DNA of 41,297 nucleotides from Pseudonocardia sp. N23 (GTDB taxonomy: Bacteria; Actinomycetota; Actinomycetes; Mycobacteriales; Pseudonocardiaceae). This document shows, one piece after another, positions 34,692 through 41,297 of the stretch; the stretch's first letter is position 1; the number at the start of each line of letters is the position of its first letter. The stretch spans positions 1-41,297 of the forward strand of contig NZ_BEGX01000063.1 in the NCBI RefSeq assembly GCF_002583555.1, written 5' to 3'. Below the pieces are notes generated by a model, which searched no databases, was not told the origin of the DNA, and saw nothing but the letters and a program-made list of their open reading frames with translations. Position numbers and translations under genes: made by a program.

Positions 34692-34740
34692 GTGGCACGG
34701 TTTGTGGCACGAGCGGGAGCTAACCTCCGCCACGTGGCAT
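34692..34740. repeat. GTGGCAC boxes beside the integration site
   Basis: GTGGCAC occurs at 34692-34698 and 34704-34710, twelve bases apart, and GTGGCAT at 34734-34740. The last is part of the palindrome GCCACGTGGC (34729-34738). Repeated boxes between the tRNA junction and the integrase gene resemble arm-type integrase or excisionase binding sites. They would be coding if the integrase starts at 34692. Confidence 0.4.
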
Positions 34741-36074
34741 CGACCGGACCTCGTAGACGTGCTCGTGGGAACATCACGTGGCTGTCCAGCGGGTCTGCTC
34801 GTGTCAGCGTCTATGCAGGTGTCGATCAGCTCACGGGTAAGCAGATTCGACTCCGGGAGACCGTGGCTGCCCGAGCTACCCGGCGTGAGACGGAGCGCGA
34901 GGCGCAGAAGGTCCAAACACGGCTGCTGAACCAGGTCGACGACCGGCGAAGCCCGCGGACTGAGGCGACCGTCAACGAGCTTCTGGATCGGTGGCTCGAC
35001 GTCCTCGACATCGAACGCAAGACACGAGCCGGCTACGTCTCGAAGATCGAGAAACACGTTCGGCCGACGATCGGCCGGCTGGCGGTCGGCAGAGTGAAGG
35101 TCGAGACCGTCGAGGGGCTCTACGGGTCCTTACGGAGGTGCCGCGACCATTGCCGCGGTCGAAAGTTCGTCCAGCACCGGACAGAGCGTGAGCACGTCTG
35201 CGACGAGCACAGCTCTCGGCGCAGGTGCGCGAAGGACGGCGAGTCCTCGGCACCGTGCCGATGGTGTGAGCGCGTATGTCGCCAGCACGTCTGCACGCCG
35301 CTGTCGGCGGGCAGCATCCGAGTCGTGCACGCGATTCTCAGCGGTGCGTTCCGCCGCGGTGTCCGCTGGGGATGGATCTCGACCAGCCCGATCGATCAGG
35401 TCGAGGCGCCGTCCGTGCCACGCCCCAACCCAGCACCTCCGTCAGCTGATGAAGCCGCCGATCTGCTGACGGAGGCCTGGAAGGACCCTGACTGGGGAAC
35501 ATTCGTCTGGTTCACGATGACCACAGGCGCTCGGAGAGGTGAAGTCTGCGGGCTGCGGTGGAATGACCTCGATCTGAGCTCAGGCGTCGCAACTTTCCGA
35601 AGCAGCATCGGGCAGATCGCGGGCGTCCAATGGGAAAAGGACCCGAAGACGCATCAACACCGACGAGTGACGCTCGACCCGGAGCTGGTCGAGGTGCTCG
35701 TCGAGCACCGTGGACGGTGCGACGACCGTGCCCGAGCTGTCGACACCAAGGTCCGCCGCGACGGTTTCGTCTTCTCGCCGGTTCCGGACTGCGGCCGCCA
35801 AACCAGTCCAGACACCGTCACGCAGCGGTACGGCCGGATGGCTACTCGGCTCGGGATACGCACCCACCTGCACTGTCTTCGGCATTACTCGGCGACCGAG
35901 TTGATCGCCGCCGGCGTTGACATTCGGACGGTCGCAGGTCGGTTGGGTCACGCCGGCGGAGGGGCAACGACGCTGCGGACCTATACCGCGTTCGTACTCG
36001 AGGCGGATCAGCGTGCCGCCTCGGCGCTTGCAGCTCGACGCCCGCGCCCACGCAGATCACTCAGCGGTGGGTGA
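34734..36074 (+). CDS. int: tyrosine recombinase (site-specific integrase)
   Basis: A 446-residue integrase. The N-terminal arm-binding region starts near ITWLSSGSARVSVYAG. The SAM-like core-binding domain includes LLDRWLDVLDIERKTRAGYV. The catalytic domain has the first arginine in TGARRGEVCGLRW, the lysine near KDPKTHQHRRV, HLHCLRHYSATEL (HXXR), the second histidine in LGHAGG and the tyrosine in TLRTYTAF, so it appears active. A Cys/His-rich insertion in the core-binding domain (from CRDHCRGR to RQHVC) could bind zinc. It should integrate the element into the adjacent tRNA-Thr gene. GTG 34734 is preferred over GTG 34692, but this is uncertain. Confidence 0.93.
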   Translation: MASTGPRRRARGNITWLSSGSARVSVYAGVDQLTGKQIRLRETVAARATRRETEREAQKVQTRLLNQVDDRRSPRTEATVNELLDRWLDVLDIERKTRAGYVSKIEKHVRPTIGRLAVGRVKVETVEGLYGSLRRCRDHCRGRKFVQHRTEREHVCDEHSSRRRCAKDGESSAPCRWCERVCRQHVCTPLSAGSIRVVHAILSGAFRRGVRWGWISTSPIDQVEAPSVPRPNPAPPSADEAADLLTEAWKDPDWGTFVWFTMTTGARRGEVCGLRWNDLDLSSGVATFRSSIGQIAGVQWEKDPKTHQHRRVTLDPELVEVLVEHRGRCDDRARAVDTKVRRDGFVFSPVPDCGRQTSPDTVTQRYGRMATRLGIRTHLHCLRHYSATELIAAGVDIRTVAGRLGHAGGGATTLRTYTAFVLEADQRAASALAARRPRPRRSLSGG

Positions 36075-36089
36075 TGCGCAGACCCGCGT

Positions 36090-36101
36090 CGTACGTACGG
36101 T
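36090..36101 (+). promoter_or_regulatory. leaderless promoter -10 and palindrome before the APH-like gene
   Basis: TACGGT (36096-36101) lies six bases before the GTG start. It overlaps the perfect palindrome CGTACGTACG (36090-36099), so a bound regulator could block the promoter. Confidence 0.4.
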
Positions 36102-36107
36102 TGGAGC

Positions 36108-37013
36108 GTGAGCGGTAGCAAGCCCCAACCGGTGTTCAGCAGCGATGTGGCGGCCGGCGTCCTCCGCGAGGCCTGCGCCCTGATCGGCGAGCAACACGAC
36201 GACGCAGAGTTGCTCAGGCTAGGCGAGAACGCAATCTTCCGTCTCGCCGGCGCGCCGGTCGTCGTGCGAATAGCGCGCGATATGGACAGATGGGCCGACG
36301 CAACCAAAGAGGTGGCTGTTTCCAGCTGGTTGGAGTCAAGTGGTGTCGCTGCAGCTCAGACCTGGCAGGTTGCGCAACCCATTGAAGTCCATGGCCACCC
36401 CGTAACATTCTGGCAGAACATCGACGGTCGGAGGGGTGCGAATAGAGATGTCCGAGAACTGGCGACTGTCCTACGTCGACTACATTCTCTGCCGCAGCCA
36501 ACAGACTTCTCGCTTGAATCAGTCTCACCGATTGAGCGAGTTCAGCGACGAATCGAACTTGCGGCTGTCGACGACGACGACAAGGCATATCTTCGCCGAT
36601 TGGCTGCGACTCTTCGAAGCCACCTCGACGAACTCGTTTTTCCTCTCGCCGCGTGCGTGACGCATGGCGACGCGCACGTTCAGAACCTCATGATCGTTGA
36701 TGGCGATCCGGTTCTCATCGACTTCGAGCGCTTTGGCTTCGGTCAGCCAGAATGGGATCTCTCTGTCACTGCTACGGAGTATGTCACAGCCAAGTTCTGG
36801 TCAGCTGCCGAGTATACAGCCTTCGTCGATGAGTACGGGTTCGACGTGACAGATTGGGCTGGCTTCGGCGTGCTGCGCCGCATCCAGGAGTTGAAGATGA
36901 CGACCTGGCTGATGCAGAATGTCGACGAGAAGCCCTCCATACGTGCCGAGTTCGACCGAAGGATGACTGTCATCCGTGAAGGTAGGCCCAGTCTTGCGTG
37001 GCATGCGTTTTAA
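36108..37013 (+). CDS. aminoglycoside phosphotransferase (APH)-family kinase
   Basis: A 301-residue APH/choline-kinase-fold protein. The catalytic loop is THGDAHVQNLMI (HGD...N) and the metal-binding loop is VLIDFERFGFGQPEWDL. The N-lobe has VVVRIARDM as the probable ATP-binding strand with a conserved lysine/arginine position. The family phosphorylates aminoglycosides, choline, macrolides or other small molecules; the substrate cannot be told, and resistance is not implied. Base composition is lower in GC than its neighbours, consistent with cargo acquired by the element. It converges on the XRE/TPR regulator gene with a four-base overlap of stop codons. Confidence 0.85.
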   Translation: MSGSKPQPVFSSDVAAGVLREACALIGEQHDDAELLRLGENAIFRLAGAPVVVRIARDMDRWADATKEVAVSSWLESSGVAAAQTWQVAQPIEVHGHPVTFWQNIDGRRGANRDVRELATVLRRLHSLPQPTDFSLESVSPIERVQRRIELAAVDDDDKAYLRRLAATLRSHLDELVFPLAACVTHGDAHVQNLMIVDGDPVLIDFERFGFGQPEWDLSVTATEYVTAKFWSAAEYTAFVDEYGFDVTDWAGFGVLRRIQELKMTTWLMQNVDEKPSIRAEFDRRMTVIREGRPSLAWHAF

Positions 37014-38392
37014 GCGGGCATCCGTCGAGCGAGGAGCGGGGCCGCGACGGCCGTGAGCTCGACGACCAGGGGTGAACGCGGATGTGCGTCCGCAGCCGAA
37101 CGCAGAAAGTCGCGAACATAGTGCTGATACCGGCTTGACTGGAGTGGTCCAGCCAGCTCAATCGCGCCTCGGGCCAGTGCAACGGCTTCGTCGAGATCGT
37201 TTCCTTGTAGCGCTCCAGCGGCCATCACCATATCGATGAACGCGCGGGTACGAGGCGGTGTCTCAATAGGCGCCACGGCAAGGCCGCCGAAGTAGCCGGT
37301 CTCCGCTGGTCGGCGCAAATCGCGGAAACAGTGGGCGGCCTCGCCGGACAGCTCAGCCTCGGTGAAATAGCTGATCCATTCCGGATCGTCGCCGATGTCA
37401 GCACGGTCAAGCAGACTTTCGGCGCGATGAAGCGCTGCGGCGCAGCCGACGCCATCGTTCAGCGAGGCGAGTGCGCGAGCCTCCATGGCGTGGAACATCG
37501 CGGTTGTCCTGGACGACGTAGATCCATTCGCGGCATGCTGGGCAGCCCTGGCCAGCTCGACGGCTGTATGAAACCGTCCGAGGTAGTTGGCCTGGTGGCT
37601 CATGTTTGCGAGTAGTCGTGCGCCCAGCACCGTGTCGCCGGATGCCCGGGCGAGTCTGAGACCAGAGGCGAAGTAGCGCTGCGCCGCCCCGTGGCGTCCT
37701 GCGTCGTACGCACTCCATCCCAGCATTTGAGCGAGCTCGGCTGTCGCAACGAACAGTTCACCACGTTGGCGGACTGGCAACGCATTGAACAACGGCAGGA
37801 CTTGATCTCTGAAGTAGAACAGGAGCAGCTTTCTGGTATGGCCGCCTCCCAGTTGGAAGTCCAGAGCCATCAGATGTGCCGTCGTCCGCCGGATGGCGTC
37901 GGCATCGACTGGGCTCTTGGCTGCCTCGAGGCTCTCGCCGTCTGACCCGTGGCCGAACAGGTAGGAGCCGATCGCTGAGCGTGCAGCATCGGCATCCCAG
38001 GACATCAGGCCGGGATCGTCCGGGTTGTCTAGGTCGGCCGTCGCGACCACCGCAAGAGACCTCGACGCGTCGTTGACGTCGTGGGGGTACTGAGCTGACA
38101 CATCGACGACACTCGATGTCGAGGGCCGGTTGGCATCAGCCGTGAAGCCCAGGGAGGCAGGCGTTTGCGCGCGGCCCAGGCGCTCCGACAGTGCGGCCGC
38201 AATCAGCAGCGCCGTCTCTGTGCGAGGTTGCGTTCCGTCCAGCCAGCGCTTGACGGACACGTGGTCGGCAGCGTTTCGCTCTCCGTGCTGTGCGGCGAGG
38301 TCGCGAATTCGGCGCGCGAGTCCCTTGTGACTGATCGCTGCCCGATCCAATGCCCGAGCAAATGCCAGGTTCGGCGCATTCGATCGGCTCAT
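37010..38392 (-). CDS. XRE-type regulator with TPR-like C-terminal region
   Basis: A 460-residue regulator. The N-terminal 75 residues contain a helix-turn-helix (FARALDRAAISHKGLARRIR, then HVSVKRWLDGTQPRTETALL). Helical TPR-type repeats fill the rest, for example LLFYFRDQVLPLFNALPVRQ, LAQMLGWSAYDAGRHGAAQR and ANYLGRFHTAVELARAAQHA. Such proteins are common in actinobacteria and often respond to peptides or small signals. The ATG start has GGGAGG six bases upstream. A cluster of TGCACCCC boxes lies immediately before the gene and may be its own binding site. The 3' end overlaps the APH-like gene by four bases. Confidence 0.85.
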   Translation of the reverse strand: MSRSNAPNLAFARALDRAAISHKGLARRIRDLAAQHGERNAADHVSVKRWLDGTQPRTETALLIAAALSERLGRAQTPASLGFTADANRPSTSSVVDVSAQYPHDVNDASRSLAVVATADLDNPDDPGLMSWDADAARSAIGSYLFGHGSDGESLEAAKSPVDADAIRRTTAHLMALDFQLGGGHTRKLLLFYFRDQVLPLFNALPVRQRGELFVATAELAQMLGWSAYDAGRHGAAQRYFASGLRLARASGDTVLGARLLANMSHQANYLGRFHTAVELARAAQHAANGSTSSRTTAMFHAMEARALASLNDGVGCAAALHRAESLLDRADIGDDPEWISYFTEAELSGEAAHCFRDLRRPAETGYFGGLAVAPIETPPRTRAFIDMVMAAGALQGNDLDEAVALARGAIELAGPLQSSRYQHYVRDFLRSAADAHPRSPLVVELTAVAAPLLARRMPA

Positions 38393-38414
38393 GGAGGACC
38401 TCCCGCGGGCCGCG

Positions 38415-38452
38415 ATGCACCCCTGTGCACCCCCTGTGCACAGATGCACCCC
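38415..38452 (-). promoter_or_regulatory. iteron-like TGCAC boxes upstream of the XRE/TPR gene
   Basis: TGCACCCC occurs at 38416, 38426 and 38445, and TGCACAG at 38437 within the perfect palindrome CTGTGCACAG (38434-38443). Spacings are 10, 11 and 8 bases, close to one helical turn. The cluster starts 23 bases upstream of the regulator's start codon. Confidence 0.5.
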
Positions 38453-38555
38453 ATGAGCACACTGTAAGTCGCGGCCCCGTCACTGTTTGCTGTGTTGCAT
38501 GAAGATCAACCTGTCGGTGACCAGGTCCTCGGGGCTGCCGGGCGCGTGGCAACTC

Positions 38556-38921
38556 TCAGGAGTCGGACAGGTCCGTCCGTCGCTCCAATGCAGCAACGCG
38601 CGCATTCAGTTCGCGGATCGCGGTGTTGACGCTCATCGACAGCTCGCGAAGCTCGCGGGCCAAGTCGGACGCAGGCTCGTCTGGATCGTCAGCCGGCCTA
38701 GCGGTGACGTAGACGGCCTTACCGGGCTGGCCGAGCACCAGGCCTTCCTGTCGCAGTTCGCGAATGGCTGCCCTCACGACAGTCGTCGACACGTTGTATG
38801 CCTCCGTGAGGCGCGCGGTCGACGGCAGCTCACTGCCGACCGGATAGGTGCCGGTCTGAATCGAGCGACGGAGCTCAGCAGCGACCTGTTGGTACTTCGG
38901 CGTGCCGGACTGATCGGTCAT
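38556..38921 (-). CDS. GntR-family transcription repressor (KorSA-like)
   Basis: A 121-residue GntR-type protein. The winged helix is complete: YQQVAAELRRSIQTGTYPVG, then SELPSTARLTEAYNVSTTVV with the recognition helix and RQEGLVLGQPGKAVYVT with the wing. Instead of a large ligand-binding domain there is only a 45-residue heptad-like C-terminal helix (LARELRELSMSVNTAIRELN), probably for dimerisation. This layout matches KorSA/KorA-type repressors of actinomycete integrative elements. It is divergent from the excisionase-like gene and the transfer operon, and the palindrome at 39005-39018 is its likely operator. Confidence 0.88.
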   Translation of the reverse strand: MTDQSGTPKYQQVAAELRRSIQTGTYPVGSELPSTARLTEAYNVSTTVVRAAIRELRQEGLVLGQPGKAVYVTARPADDPDEPASDLARELRELSMSVNTAIRELNARVAALERRTDLSDS

Positions 38922-38997
38922 CTATCCCTCCCGAGCGGAGCGTACGCAGTCGGCGCCGTCTGACTGTGGCGGCAGGCCGCGAGCCCCCGAGACGACC

Positions 38998-39032
38998 TTG
39001 TGCACCTTATGCATAAGGAATACCATGTACAT
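38998..39032 (+). promoter_or_regulatory. transfer-operon promoter with palindromic operator in the spacer
   Basis: The -35 TTGTGC (38998-39003) and -10 TACCAT (39021-39026) are separated by exactly 17 bases. The spacer contains the perfect 14-bp palindrome CCTTATGCATAAGG (39005-39018). A second palindrome ATGTACAT (39025-39032) overlaps the -10. The placement is ideal for repression by a dimeric protein, most simply the GntR protein encoded at 38556-38921. Confidence 0.7.
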
Positions 39033-39053
39033 ACGGTGATTAAGGAGGAAGGC

Positions 39054-39293
39054 ATGACTGCTGAGCAGGCCGCACCGGCCGCCCCGACGTTCTACGACGT
39101 CCAGGAGGTGGCCCAGATGTTCAAGATGTCCCGAATGACGGTCTACCGAGCGATCAGCTCGGGCGAGCTTGCAGCGGTGCGCATCAGGGGCCGGTGGCTC
39201 GTCCCTGCCCGCGTCATCGACGCCTTGGTCGAGGGCGCAACGAGTGCAATCCCGGATCCATCCGCTGAGACGTCCCTAGGGAGCTCGGCGTGA
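39054..39293 (+). CDS. xis: excisionase-like helix-turn-helix protein
   Basis: A 79-residue DNA-binding protein of the MerR-like/excisionase group: FYDVQEVAQMFKMSRMTVYR, then AISSGELAAVRIRGRWLVPA. Such proteins direct the integrase towards excision in actinomycete elements. The ATG at 39054 is fixed by a strong AAGGAGGAA ribosome site; the longer upstream reading would run through the promoter. It is first in the operon, and the next gene overlaps its stop (GTGA). It could instead be a regulator of transfer genes. Confidence 0.82.
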   Translation: MTAEQAAPAAPTFYDVQEVAQMFKMSRMTVYRAISSGELAAVRIRGRWLVPARVIDALVEGATSAIPDPSAETSLGSSA

Positions 39294-39514
39294 GCAGTGC
39301 GGGTGTGCTGATCCTGTTCGCGATCGTTGGTGTGGTGATCTGCGCCAGGTGTCGAGTGTCTACAGGTGCAGTGGTGTTCTCGCTGGTCGCCCTAGTCCTC
39401 TTCGTCGCCACCCCGGCTGGTCGCGGTCTGCCGGATGCGATCGCGTCGTTCGTGTCAACGGTGGATGACTCGGCGACGCCCGCATTGACGCACGGAGCGG
39501 AAGCTGACGGATGA
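39290..39514 (+). CDS. small membrane protein
   Basis: A 74-residue protein with two hydrophobic segments (AGVLILFAIVGVVICA and GAVVFSLVALVLFVAT) separated by a short RCRVST turn, and an acidic tail. The GTG start overlaps the previous stop (GTGA), and the next gene overlaps its stop (ATGA). Small membrane proteins like this occur in transfer or spread loci of actinomycete elements, but the role here is unknown. Confidence 0.68.
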   Translation: MSSAGVLILFAIVGVVICARCRVSTGAVVFSLVALVLFVATPAGRGLPDAIASFVSTVDDSATPALTHGAEADG

Positions 39515-40065
39515 CCGCCGTACACGAGACCGCTAACTGGCGCACCGAAGCTCTGTGCGCGCAGGTGGACCCCGAACTCTTCTTCCCCGAGACCGACCGC
39601 AGTGGGGCATTCGAAGAGCAGGTAGCCGCGGCGAAGCAGGTATGCGCGGCCTGCGCAGTCCGGCAGCGGTGCCTGGACCACGCCCTGCGTTCACTGCCAG
39701 ACGGCATCGCCGGAGGCATGACGCCCGGAGAGCGAGCACAGCTGCGGCGTGGAAAGGGCGTCGACTTGGAGTTCGTTCCCGTCGAGTTGATGCCGCGGGT
39801 CGGGGTTATGGAGCGCGCCGCGGCGGGCCGTGAAGCGGCGGCGACTGGCGCGAGCACTTCGCAGTTGGTTCGCCGTTTCGGGGTGGCGCACCGAACGGCA
39901 CACCGCTGGCACGCCGACGCGCGACTTACTCGAAACCCCAACCCGAGCACGTCCGTCCCAGGCGTGGAGGAGGGGAGTCCGGCGGCTACCGGAACTCCCC
40001 TCCGAATCTCCACAGCAATCGAGGCCCTGGCAGGCAACCGAGCACCGGAAGGACACGAAGACTAG
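39511..40065 (+). CDS. WhiB-family protein fused to a C-terminal HTH segment
   Basis: A 184-residue protein. The first 90 residues form a WhiB domain with four cysteines (EALCAQVDPELFFPE, QVCAACAVRQRC) and a variant turn GIAGGMTPGER in which the usual tryptophan of G[VI]WGG is alanine. Residues 110-145 (ATGASTSQLVRRFGVAHRTA, then HRWHADARL) look like a helix-turn-helix of the homeodomain or resolvase type, which most WhiB proteins lack. The tail is Pro/Thr-rich. It overlaps the membrane-protein gene (ATGA). It is probably a cluster-containing regulator of element functions. Element-borne WhiB proteins are known; this pairing is unusual. Confidence 0.82.
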   Translation: MTAVHETANWRTEALCAQVDPELFFPETDRSGAFEEQVAAAKQVCAACAVRQRCLDHALRSLPDGIAGGMTPGERAQLRRGKGVDLEFVPVELMPRVGVMERAAAGREAAATGASTSQLVRRFGVAHRTAHRWHADARLTRNPNPSTSVPGVEEGSPAATGTPLRISTAIEALAGNRAPEGHED

Positions 40066-40494
40066 ATGAACCCCAATCCGCTACATCATGACGGACCGCG
40101 GCCCGAGGCCGTCGTTCACACCGCGGCCGGCGCCAAGGCTTGGCGGACCGCGGTCCACGCCCAGCGCACTGCCGAGCCCGACCACGCGGACTTCTACGCG
40201 ATGACCGCGGACCTGGTCGACACCCTCGCCGCGGTCACGGGTTTGGCTGAGGTGCTGGCCTGGCAGGTCGCCCACTACGGCGACACCCGCCCCGTCTACG
40301 ACGACAGCGGCGTGGTCGACCCCCGCGAGCGCCTCGACACCGCGGCACTGGACCTGCACGAGCTCGCCGCGCGGCTGCGGTCGGCGGATCGGGTGGCAAA
40401 TACGTTGTGGTCCCGGATCGGCCACATCGGCGTCCACGACACCCCGACCGACCAGCAGGTCACGTCCGGCGGGATCGTCGAGGTGTCCCGGTGA
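40066..40494 (+). CDS. hypothetical protein of the transfer operon
   Basis: A 142-residue acidic, mainly helical soluble protein of no family I recognise. The helical core is DFYAMTADLVDTLAAVTGLA, then EVLAWQVAHYG. A second helix ERLDTAALDLHELAARLRSA follows, resembling a helical bundle. The ATG follows the previous stop without a gap, and the next gene overlaps its stop (GTGA). Its place between a WhiB-like regulator and a transfer ATPase suggests an accessory role in transfer; this is position only. Confidence 0.65.
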   Translation: MNPNPLHHDGPRPEAVVHTAAGAKAWRTAVHAQRTAEPDHADFYAMTADLVDTLAAVTGLAEVLAWQVAHYGDTRPVYDDSGVVDPRERLDTAALDLHELAARLRSADRVANTLWSRIGHIGVHDTPTDQQVTSGGIVEVSR

Positions 40495-40853
40495 GCGCGC
40501 CGGCATCGGCTACCTCGGCGGTCGTCGGCCTGCGGCGGTGGGCGCGCGGGCACAGCCCGCAGGTCGCGGCAGCGGTCGGATTGCTGATCGCCCACGGCAC
40601 CTGGCCGGCCCGCCCGGAGTTTCGTGACGCCTGCATCGAGCGCGACCGCGACGGGACGTGCTGGATCGACTGGACCGACGCCCGCACCGCCTTCGACACC
40701 GGCGCATTCGCTCGGGCATCGACCAGCGAGATCGCGGTGCTCGACCTCGCGATCGCCCTTGGAGAGGACCGGTTCCGGCTGTCCCGCATGGGCCCGGCCA
40801 ACGCCCGCGCGATCGCCGACGCGGTCGCCGCCGCGGTGGGGGTGGCCCGATGA
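40491..40853 (+). CDS. hypothetical protein of the transfer operon
   Basis: A 120-residue protein of no family I recognise. It has AAAVGLLIAHGTWPARPEFR near the N-terminus, a Trp-containing acidic segment (GTCWIDWTDARTAFD) and a helical C-terminus (GPANARAIADAVAAAVGVA). It is probably soluble. The GTG start overlaps the previous stop, and the next gene overlaps its own stop (ATGA), so it is a co-translated member of the operon. Confidence 0.65.
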   Translation: MSAPASATSAVVGLRRWARGHSPQVAAAVGLLIAHGTWPARPEFRDACIERDRDGTCWIDWTDARTAFDTGAFARASTSEIAVLDLAIALGEDRFRLSRMGPANARAIADAVAAAVGVAR

Positions 40854-41297
40854 GCCTCTGGACAGTCCTGTTCCCACTCGCCGCGGTCGCCGGTGCAGTG
40901 ATGGCAGCAAAGCGCGGGGCGAAGGTGCTGGCGGCCGGGCTGGGCCTGTTCGCCCTGCTCCCGCTCACGGCGTTGGTGTTGGCGGTCGGGCTCCCGCTGC
41001 TGCTGGTCGTCGGCGCAGCCGGAGCCGTGTTGGTGTGGCACCGGTGGACTAGGTCGTCGGCGACGGTGAACCGGTGGGGCTCCCGCTCGCGCCGCAAGTC
41101 CGGGGTTGCCTCGAGTCTGGACATCGTGCGCTTCGCGGGCTCAGTAGCGATGCGCCGCCGCGCCGGTTCGGCCCGACCGTCGCTGGCTCGGATGGATCGA
41201 CGAAACCGGTGGCGCCTGCCTGTGCCGGAAGTCGCGGTTCGCCTGTGCCGCAGCGGGTTGTTGTGGGTGTGGTCCTCGGTCGAGGACGTCACCCTCA
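40850..41297 (+). CDS. conjugative transfer ATPase (FtsK/TraG-like), N-terminal part
   Basis: The first 149 codons of a protein that runs off the window. Two membrane helices are visible (LWTVLFPLAAVAGAVMA and LTALVLAVGLPLLLVVGAAG), followed by a basic cytoplasmic region. The last visible residues, LWVWSSVEDVTL, resemble the segment just before the P-loop in actinobacterial conjugation ATPases of the TraG/VirD4-FtsK class, so the Walker A motif should follow immediately. Such proteins move DNA during conjugation. The ATG overlaps the previous stop (ATGA). The call depends on the missing part. Confidence 0.6.
   Translation, partial: MSLWTVLFPLAAVAGAVMAAKRGAKVLAAGLGLFALLPLTALVLAVGLPLLLVVGAAGAVLVWHRWTRSSATVNRWGSRSRRKSGVASSLDIVRFAGSVAMRRRAGSARPSLARMDRRNRWRLPVPEVAVRLCRSGLLWVWSSVEDVTL

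Larger units (their letters stand above)
34642..41297 (+). mobile_element. integrative (probably conjugative) element in tRNA-Thr, right end outside the window
   Basis: Directly after the tRNA-Thr gene come a tyrosine integrase and a gene set typical of actinomycete integrative conjugative elements. The set includes a GntR-type repressor, an excisionase-like HTH protein, a small membrane protein, a WhiB-like regulator and a transfer ATPase. Parts of the left half, especially the APH-like kinase gene, are visibly less GC-rich than the surrounding chromosome. No second copy of the tRNA 3' end is present by 41297, so the right junction lies beyond the window. Confidence 0.85.

Noticed and set aside
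36108..37013. An aminoglycoside resistance gene
   Set aside because: Only general APH-fold motifs are present; nothing points to a known resistance enzyme, so the substrate is left open.

Overview
This is chromosomal DNA of a very GC-rich actinobacterium, most likely a Pseudonocardia or another member of the Pseudonocardiaceae. The evidence is GTG/TTG start codons, four-base GTGA/ATGA gene overlaps, two WhiB-family genes, actinobacterial families (DUF3151, MarP, Crp, WhiB4, PonA2) and a paralogous gene pair that I associate with Pseudonocardiaceae. Gene-order comparisons with Mycobacterium tuberculosis (Mtb) are from memory.

Left block (1-8942): the 3' end of class II fructose-bisphosphate aldolase, DUF3151, a divergent DAGK-like gene and purA match the fba-DUF3151-Rv0358-purA neighbourhood of Mtb. 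Here that block is split by a PlsC-type acyltransferase and a compact six-gene operon (2025-6869). The operon encodes a polar amino-acid-type ABC importer (permease, ATPase, lipoprotein), two paralogous MOSC-domain proteins and a DUF3830 protein. It is the best candidate for an undescribed pathway in the window.

Middle block (9279-28721): this closely follows Mtb Rv3671c-Rv3682. It holds marP, a CoA-type Nudix hydrolase, a TlpA-like thioredoxin, nth, a small membrane protein and crp. These are followed by an MFS transporter, an MBL-fold hydrolase, a second Nudix and an oxidoreductase. Next come a giant disordered protein with its small paralogue, ridA, DUF4177, two ArsA/Get3-type ATPases, an excalibur lipoprotein, whiB4 and ponA2. 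Two 61-bp palindromic repeats bracket the excalibur gene. A different 44-bp repeat occurs once at each end of this block, where the Mtb-like gene order breaks.

Right chromosomal part (29152-34641): a disordered protein with one C-terminal membrane anchor, an MFS transporter fused to a degenerate thymidylate-kinase-like domain that lacks any ordinary start codon, holB, a frameshifted NTF2/SnoaL-like pseudogene, and tRNA-Thr(CGT).

Integrated element (34642-41297, continuing past the window): an integrative element sits at the 3' end of the tRNA-Thr gene. It carries a tyrosine integrase, an APH-like kinase, an XRE/TPR regulator, a GntR repressor, an excisionase-like HTH gene driven by a promoter with a perfect palindrome in its spacer, a small membrane protein, a WhiB-HTH fusion, two unknown genes and the start of a conjugative-transfer ATPase. 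The genes from 39054 onward overlap or abut and look like one transfer operon controlled by the GntR protein.
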